DNA from: Sorangium cellulosum | GTDB lineage: Bacteria > Myxococcota_A > Polyangia > Polyangiales > Polyangiaceae | Reading direction: 5' to 3' | Assembly: GCF_002950945.1 (NCBI RefSeq) | Contig: NZ_CP012673.1 | Span: 3,967,001 to 4,031,000 of the forward strand | Length of the DNA: 64,000 nucleotides | Shown: positions 24,809 to 33,632 of the stretch, piece by piece | Numbering within the stretch: the stretch's first letter is position 1 | Layout of the letters: each line of letters starts with the position of its first letter | Notes under the pieces: generated by a model | What the model was told of the DNA's origin: nothing | Databases searched by the model: none | What the model saw: only the letters and a program-made list of their open reading frames with translations | Made by a program: the position numbers and the translations under genes

Positions 24809-27130
24809 ATGCGCATACCGAGATATCCCCACCCAGAGTGCACTTCCCTCTCTGCGCCGCGCGTCGTGCTCACGGCGGCAGCTTGCGCCTTCGCCGCGCT
24901 GCTCGTGGTGGTCGGGTGCTCGGATGGGCCCTCGACCGATGCGCCGGACGCGTCGACCGGATCACCGAGCAATTCATTGCGGATCATGACGGCGGGCACA
25001 GCGCTCAGCACCTCGGAGTCCGGCGGGAGGGTGACCGTGAGCGTGGCGCTCGGCGCCGCGCCGAGCGGGCCTATCACGGTGCCGGTCTCGAGCTCGGATG
25101 CGACCGAAGGCTCGGTCTCACCGACGACCGTCTCCTTCACGGCAAAGGATTGGAGCGTCCCTCGAGAGATCACGGTCACGGGCGTGGACGACGCGGAGAG
25201 CGACGGGGATCAGGTCTTCCGCGTCCGCTTCGGGCCCTCGGTCTCTAGAGACCCAGCGTGGGACGGCCTCGTCGCGGAGTCCGCTGACATCACGAACACG
25301 GACGACGACGGTCCAGGGACGGCAGCGATCGTCGTCAGCGACCCGTCGGGGACCCTCGCCGAGCGCGGCGCGCCCGTGACGTTCACCGTGCTCCTCGCAT
25401 CGCAGCCGAGCGCGCCCGTGACGATTGCTCTCAGCGTCAGCGACACGACCGAGGCGACGCTGAGCCATGCGGACCTGACGTTCACGGAGGCGAGCTGGAG
25501 CACGGCGCAGACCGTGACCTTGAGCAGCGTCGATGACTGGCAGGCCGACGGAGCTCAGCCCGTACGCGTCGTCTTCGACTCACCGGCCAGCGAGGACCCC
25601 GAGTATGCGGCCCTCGCCGCCCCCGCTGATCTCGAGCTCTCCAATCTGGACGACGACGTCGGAGGGGGTTACCAGATTCGCACGACGCACATGGAGGGCG
25701 CCCCGCTCTACGTCGCGCACTCCTATTATCATACGATGATCACGAATCTCGACGACAGGGCGAACAACCAGCTTCCTGCCGACTTCCAGTGGAGAGTGGT
25801 GCCCGGCCTCGCGAACCCGGATGATCCGACGCTGGTGTCGTTCGAGTCTGTGGGTTTCGGCGGTCGCTACCTGCACGTCGACAGCGTGAATTCGACCCGG
25901 TACCCGCCGCAGAACGAGACGTCCAACCGGGCTAGCGGGCTCTGGCAGACCCCACCCGAAGAGAGGAGTCACCTCCTGTGGATCGACGTGTTCACGGATA
26001 CCACCACGTTCCGGAGGGACGCCACGTTCCGGATCGTGCCCGCGCTGAACGGGGATCCGACGATGGTCTCGCTGCAGTGGTACGCAGATGCGACACGTTA
26101 TCTCCGGCACCTGAACTACCAGATCTATGCGCACGTGCTCGACGGAACGGCGGTCAAGAACTCGGAGGCGTCGTTCGCGCTCGAACCGCTCGGCTATTTG
26201 ATCTCGCAGCGCGCTGATCCCCACATCAACCGGCATACGGACGGTTACTACTACTTCACCGCGAGCGTGCCGACGTACGATCGCATCGAGATCAGGCGCG
26301 CGACCACGATACGAGGCCTGGCCAGCGCGACCCCGAAGGTCGTCTGGACGAAGCACGCGACCGGCCCGATGGCGGCGCACATCTGGGCGCCCGAGCTACA
26401 TTTCATCAACGGCAAGTGGTATATCTACTTCGCCGCCGGAAGCTCGACCGACATCTGGGCCATTCGCATGTATGCGCTCGAGAGCTCATCGGCCAACCCG
26501 ATGGATGGCACGTGGATCGAGCGAGGGCAGATCGTGACGGACTCGGACACCTTCGCGCTCGACGCGACGACGTTCGAGCACGACGGCGAGCGCTATCTCG
26601 TGTGGGCGCAGGAGGACCCCAGCGTCGGGGGCGATAGCAGCAGCTTGTTCATCGCGGCCATGGTAAACCCGTGGACGCTGGCCAGCCCGAGCGTGCGGAT
26701 CGCCAGACCCGAGCACGCCTGGGAGACGGCGGGGTTCGCGGTCAACGAAGGTGCTGCCGTGATCGAGCGGAATGGGCGGGTCTTCATCAGCTACTCAGCG
26801 AGCGCGACGGACGACCGCTACTGCCTCGGCCTGCTCACGGCGAGCGCGACGGACGACCTGCTGAGCGCAAGATCGTGGACGAAGAACGAGGATCCTGTGT
26901 TCGTCAGCGCAAACGGGCTGTATGGCCCGGGCCACAACTCGTTCACGACCTCGGCGGATGGATCGACGGACGTGCTCGTGTACCACGCGCGGAACTACGA
27001 GAAGATCACGGGAGACCCGCTCTACGACCCGAACCGTCACACGCGCGTCCAGCGGCTCGAATGGAATGCAGACGGAACGCCGAACTTCGGCGTACCGCTC
27101 CTGAACGGCGCGAACACGATTGGCGACTGA
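24809..27130 (+). CDS. GH43 lipoprotein with Calx-beta-like and AbfB-like domains
   Basis: The product has 773 residues. The signal AALLVVVGC gives Cys37. Two Calx-beta-type repeats follow (about 57-165 and 172-283), each ending in an Asp-rich turn (NTDDDGPG, NLDDDVGG). Residues 286-460 resemble the AbfB arabinose-binding beta-trefoil (CBM42), e.g. SVGFGGRYLHVDS. The C-terminal GH43 propeller (463-773) has Asp470 (RADPHINR), Asp585 (ALDATTF) and Glu647 (NEGAAVI). Predicted role: alpha-L-arabinofuranosidase tethered to the envelope. The ribosome-binding site is weak (AGGG). It lies 110 bp after the first GH43 gene. Confidence 0.85.
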   Translation: MRIPRYPHPECTSLSAPRVVLTAAACAFAALLVVVGCSDGPSTDAPDASTGSPSNSLRIMTAGTALSTSESGGRVTVSVALGAAPSGPITVPVSSSDATEGSVSPTTVSFTAKDWSVPREITVTGVDDAESDGDQVFRVRFGPSVSRDPAWDGLVAESADITNTDDDGPGTAAIVVSDPSGTLAERGAPVTFTVLLASQPSAPVTIALSVSDTTEATLSHADLTFTEASWSTAQTVTLSSVDDWQADGAQPVRVVFDSPASEDPEYAALAAPADLELSNLDDDVGGGYQIRTTHMEGAPLYVAHSYYHTMITNLDDRANNQLPADFQWRVVPGLANPDDPTLVSFESVGFGGRYLHVDSVNSTRYPPQNETSNRASGLWQTPPEERSHLLWIDVFTDTTTFRRDATFRIVPALNGDPTMVSLQWYADATRYLRHLNYQIYAHVLDGTAVKNSEASFALEPLGYLISQRADPHINRHTDGYYYFTASVPTYDRIEIRRATTIRGLASATPKVVWTKHATGPMAAHIWAPELHFINGKWYIYFAAGSSTDIWAIRMYALESSSANPMDGTWIERGQIVTDSDTFALDATTFEHDGERYLVWAQEDPSVGGDSSSLFIAAMVNPWTLASPSVRIARPEHAWETAGFAVNEGAAVIERNGRVFISYSASATDDRYCLGLLTASATDDLLSARSWTKNEDPVFVSANGLYGPGHNSFTTSADGSTDVLVYHARNYEKITGDPLYDPNRHTRVQRLEWNADGTPNFGVPLLNGANTIGD

Positions 27131-27417
27131 CCGATATCGTCAGCGTGCGGGCCAAGTCTTCGAAGAGAAATTTTGAACCACAGAGGCGCAGAGGGCACAG
27201 AGGAGAGAGGAAGAAAAGAACTGTTTCTCCTCTTCCTCTCTGTGCCCTCTGTGCCTCTTCGGCCGCGTTGAAGCGTTGAACCAGCGGGCGCAGCCAGGCT
27301 CGACGCGCTGGGGAGGAGCTCTGGGCGGGGGCCCTCGCGTGCCGGCGCGAGCGCCAGCCCGACCCGCCGAGGGGCGGCGAGATCGCGGTTCGAGCGCCGG
27401 GCGGAGCTGTGGCTTGA
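27131..27417. repeat. Intergenic region with palindromic CACAGAGG element
   Basis: At 27171-27283 is a second type of long palindrome: left arm TTGAACCACAGAGGCGCAGA then GGGCACAGAGG, right arm CCTCTGTGCCCTCTGTGCCTC and GCGTTGAA. The loop is A/G-rich. It has the same architecture as the CGCCAAGG elements (TTGAA ends, GG-rich units) but a different unit sequence. The remaining sequence up to the MarR gene shows no gene. Confidence 0.75.
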
Positions 27418-27438
27418 CAACTTCGGAGTCCTAAGTTG
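27418..27438. promoter_or_regulatory. Palindromic operator candidate upstream of MarR gene
   Basis: A 21-bp near-perfect palindrome has half-sites CAACTT-x-GGA and TCC-x-AAGTTG around a central G. Its left end overlaps TTGACA (27414-27419), a good -35 match. It ends 10 bp before the MarR start. MarR proteins normally bind palindromes of this size and repress their own genes. Confidence 0.65.
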
Positions 27439-27448
27439 CTCCTTGGCC

Positions 27449-28108
27449 ATGACCTCGAAGCGCCTTCCGTACTTCGACGAGAACACCGAGCCGCTCTCGT
27501 CGCGCATCGTGACGGGCCTGCACAAGATCGGGCTCGCGATGAAGCAGCAGGCCTGGCAGCAGGCGAACGAGGAGGGGCTGTCCGCCACGCAAGGGCAGAT
27601 CCTCGCGGCGCTCGTGGCGCACGGCCCGCTCACGGGCTCGGAGCTGAGCGAGCGCCTCGGCGTCACCTTGCCGACGATCAGCGACTCCGTGCGTGTGCTC
27701 GGCGAGAAGAAGCTCCTCACGAAGTCCCCGGATCCCCGTCATCCTCGCGCGAGCCTGCTCACGCCGACCGAGAAGGGGGCGACGCTCGGTGCACGGGCGC
27801 GCTCGTGGCCGGAGTTCATGGCGACCGCCTTGAAGGATCTCGCGCCGGAGGAGCAGCGAGCGTTCTTCTCGGGCGTGGTGAAGATGATCCGCACCCTGCA
27901 AGAGCAGGGGCTCGTCCCGGTGAGCGGCATGTGCGTGACGTGCACGCACTTCCGCCCGAACGTCCGCGAGGGAGCGTCGCCGCACCACTGCGCCTTCGTG
28001 GACGCGCCGCTCGCGAACGACCAGCTGCGGCTCGACTGCCCCGAGCACGAGCGCGCAGCCGAGGCGGCTCGAGGAGATCTCTGGGAGCAGTTCATGCGAC
28101 CCGCCTGA
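27449..28108 (+). CDS. MarR regulator with Cys-rich C-terminus
   Basis: The product has 219 residues from ATG 27449 (in-frame TTG 27443 is possible). The winged helix spans about 45-115 (LTGSELSERLGVTLPTISDSVRVLGEKKLL and DPRHPRASLL). The C-terminal part is unusual: MCVTCTHF (Cys162, Cys165), HHCAFVDAPL (His179-Cys181) and RLDCPEHE (Cys197, His200). Four Cys plus His could bind zinc or a cluster, or act as a redox switch. I recall other MarR proteins with this tail but not a function for it. The palindrome just upstream suggests autorepression. Confidence 0.85.
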   Translation: MTSKRLPYFDENTEPLSSRIVTGLHKIGLAMKQQAWQQANEEGLSATQGQILAALVAHGPLTGSELSERLGVTLPTISDSVRVLGEKKLLTKSPDPRHPRASLLTPTEKGATLGARARSWPEFMATALKDLAPEEQRAFFSGVVKMIRTLQEQGLVPVSGMCVTCTHFRPNVREGASPHHCAFVDAPLANDQLRLDCPEHERAAEAARGDLWEQFMRPA

Positions 28109-28391
28109 GCGAACGATTCGAGAGCGACCGAAGTACGAATCTCCGCGGCCATGTCGGCCGGCGGCAAGAGCGGAGCTTTGCTCCGAGCATTCGGCCGAGG
28201 ACGTAGAAAAGATGTATGCCGCCTGGGTCAAGTCGTGCCTCTTGCAGATCACGCTGTGGAGCCACCCCTATGTGAAGGAGGGTGACTTCTGAGCAGCCTC
28301 AGGATACGATGAGCGACCCGAGAGAGTCAGCTCGCTCATCGCTGATCGCATGAGTTCGATGAGATTGGCAGGCCTAGCTTTGGAGACACTT
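28109..28391. other. Intergenic region with short coding-like remnant
   Basis: A 26-codon frame at 28212-28292 reads MYAAWVKSCLLQITLWSHPY then VKEGDF and looks protein-like. The upstream in-frame codons (HSAEDVEK) extend it without a start. It may be the tail of a lost gene or a very small gene. Nothing else is seen. Confidence 0.3.
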
Positions 28392-28649
28392 ATGAACTAC
28401 CGGGTCCAGACCAGCATCCGCCGCACCTCGTCGATCGTGATGATGCTGTTGCTCTCCGCGTGCAGCAAGGAAATGGGAGACGGACCGTGGGCGGGCGCGG
28501 CGGGTGGGCCGACCCGCTCGACGGGCGAGGCAGCCGCTCCCGCGCGCCCCGAGCCGCGTGCCACGGCGGCGACCGCGTCTTGGTCGGAGGGCGCCGAGCA
28601 GCTCCCGCGGAACCGTCGGCTCGCGCAGCCTCGAGCGGGGCTTCCGTGA
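28392..28649 (+). CDS. Small lipoprotein coupled to membrane protein gene
   Basis: The product has 85 residues. The signal IVMMLLLSAC gives lipidated Cys24; the remaining 61 residues are Ala/Pro/Gly/Arg-rich and probably disordered. Its stop overlaps the start of the next gene in a GTGA, which argues that both are real. ATG 28392 is chosen to begin the signal peptide. No family is recognised. Part of the mature region may merely serve to position the downstream start. Confidence 0.5.
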   Translation: MNYRVQTSIRRTSSIVMMLLLSACSKEMGDGPWAGAAGGPTRSTGEAAAPARPEPRATAATASWSEGAEQLPRNRRLAQPRAGLP

Positions 28650-30425
28650 GCGCCGCGGCTCCGGGAGGTGGACGAGCCGCCGCACGGACAGAGGAGCGAC
28701 GCTGGGCCATAGCCTGGTGCCTCGCGAGCATCCTCGTCGCCGTGGCGCTCTGCTCCCTGCTCTACTGGGGCGCTTCGGACTACTCCCTCGCCATCGACAT
28801 CACGAAAGGCGCGATCGCCATCTCGGCTGTCCTGTGCCTCCTCTACGAGGCTCACCGCGCGCGCCAGCGCCGGCCGGTCGCAGAGCGGTGGAAGAAGCGC
28901 GCCGCCGCCGGGCTGTCGATCATGGCCGTCGTCGTGTACTTCGACGGCCTTCGTTTCGCTTACCCCTCATTCTATCACCGCTGGGAGTACTATCACTACT
29001 ACCTGGGGGCCAAGTACTTCCCCGAGATGGCCTATGATAACCTGTATAAATGCACGGTTATCGCTCAGGACGAGATCGGGGTCGTCACCTACACGGACGA
29101 CGTCACTGGCCAGCCGGTCACGCTCGACATGAGCGCCGAGGTGCGCCGCCCGGACAGGAAGATCAGGAACCTTGGAGTAGACAACCTCCTCATCCACGTG
29201 GCCGGGGTCCTGGCCTCTCCGGAGGAGTGCAAGGCGCATTTCTCTTCCACGCGCTGGAGTGCTTTCAAGGCTGACGTGCAGTTCTTCCGCACGGCCTCGG
29301 AGAAGGACTACTGGGAGGCCATGCAGAGGGACCACGGTTACAACCCGCCGCCGGTCTGGACCGTCATGGGGCGGATCCTCGCCGAGCTTCACCCGGCGAC
29401 GAAGGGGTACCTGCAGCTCCTGACCTGCTTCGACGGCGCCTATCTGATCGGCGTCTTCGCTGCCCTCTACTGGGCCTTCGGGTGGCGCGTGTGCGCGCTC
29501 GGGGCGATCTTCTGGGGGTGCCAGTCGCCGGCGCCTTTCTTCTGGACGGGCGGCGCATTTCTGCGGCATGACTGGCTCTTCTTCGTCGTCCTCTCGGCCT
29601 GCCTGGCGCGGAAGAGGTACCATCGGCTCGCTGGCGCGAGCATGGTCTACGCGGGGCTGCTGCGTGTGTTCCCGGGCCTCGTCGTCATCGGGTGGCTCGT
29701 CGTCGCGGGGATCTATATCCTCCGGCACAAGCGCATGGCTCGGTCGCACGTGCAGGTGCTCATGGGCGGCGTCCTCGCCGCGGCCGCGCTGCTCACCGTG
29801 AGCGTAGGCGTCTCGGGCAGCGGCTCCTATCGCCAGTTCTACGAGCACACGCTCCGCGTGCACGATCAGACCCCCGTGACGAACCACATGGGCCTCCGTG
29901 TCCTCGTGTCCCCACGAGTTCGGGACGGGGGTCGAGTCCGGCAGGATGAAGTACACGATGGATACTTCGCAGCTCGATCCTTTCGAGACATGGAAGGAGA
30001 TGCGCCGCGAGCGCTACGCGAAACACCGGTTCTTCGGCTACGCGGTCATCGCCGCGAGCCTGGGGCTCTTCGTCCACGTGTGCAGGCGGGTGCGCTCGCT
30101 CTGGGTGGCCGGGTGCCTGGGGCAGATATTCATCATCCTGCTGTCCCAGATCACCTGCTATTACTACACGTTCATGATCTTGAGCGCCCCGCTCACCCGG
30201 CGGAAGCGGCAGCTCGAGATCCCCCTCCTCTGCCTCGCGGCGCTCAGCCAGGGGATCTGGAGGTGGACCTCCTGGAACGACGACAGGTACACGCTGCTCA
30301 CCGTGGCAATGCTGGGGTTCTGTTACTTCCTGCTGTACACCTTCGCGAGGGAGGTGCGCCGCGCGGAGGGCCGTCAGGCCTTGGCCGCTGCTCCGCGGCG
30401 GGTCGAGGCCTCGGGCCAGGGCTGA
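28646..30425 (+). CDS. Polytopic membrane protein, GT-C-like, frameshifted
   Basis: Two frames join into one protein of about 592 residues. The first frame (GTG 28646 to about 29912) gives helices near residues 25-65 and 90-105, then the large loop YHRWEYYHYYLGAKYFPEMA, then further helices. The second frame continues without interruption as PHEFGTGVESGRMKYTMDTS and ends with four to five more helices. They are separated by one surplus base in a CCCC run at 29910-29913. The overall shape, with a long loop after the first helices, resembles GT-C-type glycosyltransferases, but no catalytic motif is certain. If the shift is real, the C-terminal third is lost. Confidence 0.6.
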
Positions 30426-30461
30426 CCGAGATAGAGAACGTCGCGCGCGCCCGCGCGCTGT

Positions 30462-31949
30462 TCATCGGCGCTTCGAGCCGGAGTCCGGCGAGAGACACGC
30501 CTCCAGCGTGTCGCAGATCCTCGACAGCTCCTCGTTCGTGTGAGCCGCGAAGCCGAAGCGAAACGCGGGTAAGGACCCGGCCGCCACGTGAGCAGACCCC
30601 GGCGTGAGGGCCAGGCCGCGCGCGTGCGCGCGCTCGACGAGCTCTTCTGACGTCACGCTGCGCAGGCGCATCCAGAGCGCCAGCCCCCCGCCAGGCGGGT
30701 CGCAGGTGATCGCGGAGCGCAAGGGCGACCTCGACGCGAGCTGCTCGAGCAGGTGGTCACGGCGCTGCCGGTAGAGCTGCCGGGCGCGCCGCGCGTGACG
30801 CTGGACCTCGCCGTCCTCGATGAGCTCGGCCACGGCGCGCTCGAGCACGACATCCCCCTGGCGATCGAGCAGCTCGCGGACCGCCCTCAAGCGCGCGACC
30901 ACGGACCTGTCCGCGATGATGTATCCGAGCCGGATGGCCGGGGCGATGAGCTTCGAGAGCGAAGCGATGTAGATGCAGCGGGACGAGATGTCCTTGGTCG
31001 CAGAGAGGGGCAAGAGCGGCGCGCCCTCGAAGTGGTACTCGTAGTCGTAGTCGTCCTCCACGATGTAGAGCCGGAAAGCCTCGCAGATCCGCCGCAGGTG
31101 CATTCGACGCTCCGCGGACATCGCGACGGTCGTGGGGTACTGATGATGCGGCGTCACGTACACCGCCTTGAGGCGCCCCTTGAGCCTCCTGGCGTGCGCC
31201 TCCAGCTCCTCCGTTCGAAGGCCGTCGGCGTCGACGGGCACGTGGACGACGTCGGCCCGAGCGAGCTGGAAGGCGCGCCACGCTGGCGCGTAGCCGGGGT
31301 GCTCGGCGGCGACGACATCTCCGAGCTCCAGCATCGCCAGCGCGAACAGGCTCAGCGCGCCCTGGCTGCCACGCGCCAGGACGACCTCCTCCGGGGAGCA
31401 CGAGAGCCCGCGCGCGTGATTGACGAAGCCCGCGAGGACCTCCCTCAGCACGGGATCACCTGCAGCGTCTCCGTAGCCGAGGCCCGTCCGAGCCAGCGAT
31501 CGGAGGGCGCGTCGCTGGGCACGAGCGAGCGCGTCCACGGGCGCGATCCGGGCGTCTGGAACCCCGTCGCTCACCGCGATCACGGCGGCGCGCCGCCGGG
31601 CGAGCGCCGTCTCGACGGAGCGGCGGCCCTCGGCGTCGGCGACAGCGAGCGTCGGAAGGTTGAGCGCAACCCGGGTGCCGCGGGCGGGCAGCGCCTCGAG
31701 CCACCCCTGGGCCACGAGCTCGCCGACGGCAGCGACGACGACCTTCCTGTTGACCTCGAGCTGGGCTGCGAGCGTCCGGCTTCCCGGAAGTGTTGCACCC
31801 GGCAGGAGTCGCCCGCGCTGGATCTCCTGGACGATCGCGCGGCTCAGCTGCGTTTGCCGCGGCACCGACGCGCCGCCGTCGAGCGCCAGGTCGAAGCGCC
31901 AGGGCCGACCAGCTGGACCCGTCGATATGTTCGTTCTGGAGCCTTTCAT
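30462..31949 (-). CDS. MocR-type GntR/aminotransferase regulator
   Basis: The product has 495 residues. The N-terminal GntR winged helix spans about 30-95 (QLSRAIVQEIQRGRLLPGATLPGSRTLAAQL). The C-terminal aspartate-aminotransferase-like fold has the PLP-contacting VEDDYDYEY (297-305), Lys333 in IASLSKLIAPAIR, and Arg340. MocR proteins bind PLP and usually control an adjacent amino-acid or vitamin gene. It is divergent from the cupin gene, whose start lies only 64 bp away, so that operon is the obvious target. Confidence 0.9.
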   Translation of the reverse strand: MKGSRTNISTGPAGRPWRFDLALDGGASVPRQTQLSRAIVQEIQRGRLLPGATLPGSRTLAAQLEVNRKVVVAAVGELVAQGWLEALPARGTRVALNLPTLAVADAEGRRSVETALARRRAAVIAVSDGVPDARIAPVDALARAQRRALRSLARTGLGYGDAAGDPVLREVLAGFVNHARGLSCSPEEVVLARGSQGALSLFALAMLELGDVVAAEHPGYAPAWRAFQLARADVVHVPVDADGLRTEELEAHARRLKGRLKAVYVTPHHQYPTTVAMSAERRMHLRRICEAFRLYIVEDDYDYEYHFEGAPLLPLSATKDISSRCIYIASLSKLIAPAIRLGYIIADRSVVARLRAVRELLDRQGDVVLERAVAELIEDGEVQRHARRARQLYRQRRDHLLEQLASRSPLRSAITCDPPGGGLALWMRLRSVTSEELVERAHARGLALTPGSAHVAAGSLPAFRFGFAAHTNEELSRICDTLEACLSPDSGSKRR

Positions 31950-32013
31950 GGGTCCAGCTTCGCGCTATTCCTGCTCCTGTGCAAGGCGCACTTGGCGCCG
32001 ACAGGGAGCAGAA
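31950..32013. promoter_or_regulatory. Divergent promoter region of MocR and cupin genes
   Basis: Only 64 bp separate the two starts, so both promoters and the MocR site must overlap here. A repeated CTGCTCC/GAGCAG element and the inverted GTGC-AAG-GCAC (31979-31989) are visible. No consensus promoter can be assigned. Confidence 0.4.
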
Positions 32014-32511
32014 ATGAGCGAACGATTCCATTCAGCAGACTTCGACAAGACGCCGCCGCGGCCTCGCGTGGTGATGCCAGAGAGGCTCGCGCACCCCGCG
32101 GTCGAGTCCGCAGGGCATCACGGCGACTACTCGAAGGCGAGGAAACACCCGGTCTTCTTCGTGGACGTCCCGTCCCACGCGATCAGCATGACCATCGGCT
32201 GGCTCGATCCGGGGCAATCCTCGAACCGGCATCGGCACACGTACGAGACCATCCTCTACGTCCTGGAGGGAGAGGGCTACTCGTACGTGGGCGGGAAGCG
32301 CGTCGAGTGGAAGCAGGGGGACGCGATCTATGTCCCGGTGTGGGCCTGGCACAACCACGTCAACACCGGAGCGGGGCGGGCGCGTTACCTCGCCTGCGAG
32401 AACGCGCCGGCGCTGCAGAACATGGGAGGGATCGCGCTGCGCGAGGAGGTGCCCGACCGGGGTGACCAGCTCTTCGACAAGGACCACGAGGCGGGAGGAG
32501 GCGCGCGATGA
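32014..32511 (+). CDS. Cupin-domain protein
   Basis: The product has 165 residues, one cupin barrel. Motif 1 is NRHRHTYETILYVLEGEGYSYVGG with His73, His75 and Glu78; motif 2 contains DAIYVPVWAWHNHVN with His113 or His115. A bound metal is therefore likely. Single-domain cupins include dioxygenases, isomerases and sugar-binding proteins, and the substrate is open. GGGAG precedes ATG 32014. Its stop overlaps the start of the DapA-like gene in ATGA, so the two act in one pathway. Confidence 0.8.
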   Translation: MSERFHSADFDKTPPRPRVVMPERLAHPAVESAGHHGDYSKARKHPVFFVDVPSHAISMTIGWLDPGQSSNRHRHTYETILYVLEGEGYSYVGGKRVEWKQGDAIYVPVWAWHNHVNTGAGRARYLACENAPALQNMGGIALREEVPDRGDQLFDKDHEAGGGAR

Positions 32512-33401
32512 CCTCATCTCTCCGTGGAATCATCGCTTACCCCATCACGCCGTTCACGGAAGCCGGGCGCGTCGATGAACAGCTGCTCGGCCGCATCGTG
32601 GACGACATGCTCGCCGCGGGCGTCCATGCGATCGCGCCGCTGGGCAGCACCGGGGTGTTGCCGTACCTCTCGGACGAGGAGCGCGAGGCCGTCACCGACC
32701 TCGTCGTCGAGCGCGTGGCGGGCCGGGCTCCGACCCTGGTCGGCGTGTCGAGCCTCACCACCGAGCGGACCGTGCACCACGCGAAGTACGCGGAGCGGGC
32801 TGGCGCCACCGCGGTGATGATCCTCCCGATGAGCTACTGGAAGCTCTCGGACAGCGAGATCGTGGCGCACTTCGAGGCCGTCGCGAAGGCCATCTCCATC
32901 CCGATCGCCGTGTACAACAACCCGGCGACGGGCGGGCTCGACCTGAGCCCCGACACGATCGCGCGGCTGCTGCACATCCCGAACGTCACGATGGTGAAGG
33001 AGAGCACCGGGGACGTGAACCGGATGCACCGGCTCGTGCAGCTCTGCGGTGACCAGGTTGCCTTCTACAACGGAAGCAATCCGCTCGCGCTCGCCGCGCT
33101 CGTGGCCGGGGCGCGCGGCTGGTGCACGGCCGCCCCGCACGTCATCCCTCGCCTCACCATCGAGCTCTACGACGCGGTGACACGTGGCGACCTCGACGCC
33201 GCTCGGCGATCCTTCTACCGCCAGCTGCCTTTCCTTCGGTTCATCGTCGCGCACGGCCTGCCGCGCGCCATCTCGGCGGCCCTCGAGCTGATGGGCCACC
33301 GGGTCGGGCCGCTGCGGGCCCCGCTGCAGCCCCTCGAGAGGGAGCGGGTCGAGGAGCTGCGGCGGATCCTGGTCGATCTCGCCGTGCTGCCATCCGCCTG
33401 A
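32508..33401 (+). CDS. DapA/N-acetylneuraminate-lyase family aldolase
   Basis: The product has 297 residues, a TIM barrel of the DHDPS/NAL family. Schiff-base Lys164 lies in VTMVKESTGD, and the catalytic Tyr136 in VYNNPATGG. The substrate loop reads GSTGV (46-50) instead of the GTTGE of true dihydrodipicolinate synthases, so this is likely a catabolic aldolase or hydratase-lyase for another 2-oxo acid. It is translationally coupled to the cupin gene and probably regulated by the divergent MocR. The final product of the pathway cannot be named. Confidence 0.85.
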   Translation: MTSSLRGIIAYPITPFTEAGRVDEQLLGRIVDDMLAAGVHAIAPLGSTGVLPYLSDEEREAVTDLVVERVAGRAPTLVGVSSLTTERTVHHAKYAERAGATAVMILPMSYWKLSDSEIVAHFEAVAKAISIPIAVYNNPATGGLDLSPDTIARLLHIPNVTMVKESTGDVNRMHRLVQLCGDQVAFYNGSNPLALAALVAGARGWCTAAPHVIPRLTIELYDAVTRGDLDAARRSFYRQLPFLRFIVAHGLPRAISAALELMGHRVGPLRAPLQPLERERVEELRRILVDLAVLPSA

Positions 33402-33632
33402 CGCCCTCTTCGCGGTCAGCGCTGCCGTCCGGCGGCCGCTGACAGCGGCGAGTTCAAGCTTGGGTGTCGTCGGCGCGGCGATCTCGAGCCTGGGTGTCGT
33501 CGCCGGAGCGAGTTCGGGCTTGGCGGCGGACAAGTGGTGGTGGAGAGTAGCCGCCAGCGCCGTCCCGGGAGACGAGCCTGCAAGTCTCCACGGGTGCGGA
33601 CCCGAGACCACCTCCTGACATAGAGAAATGCG
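33402..33632. repeat. Intergenic region with 30-bp imperfect tandem repeat
   Basis: Three copies with exact 30-bp period start at 33451, 33481 and 33511. All share a core like AGTTCRAGCYTGGGTGTCGTCG, the third being most diverged. On the minus strand they would encode TTPRLEIAAP-like repeats but no complete gene is supported. Confidence 0.5.
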
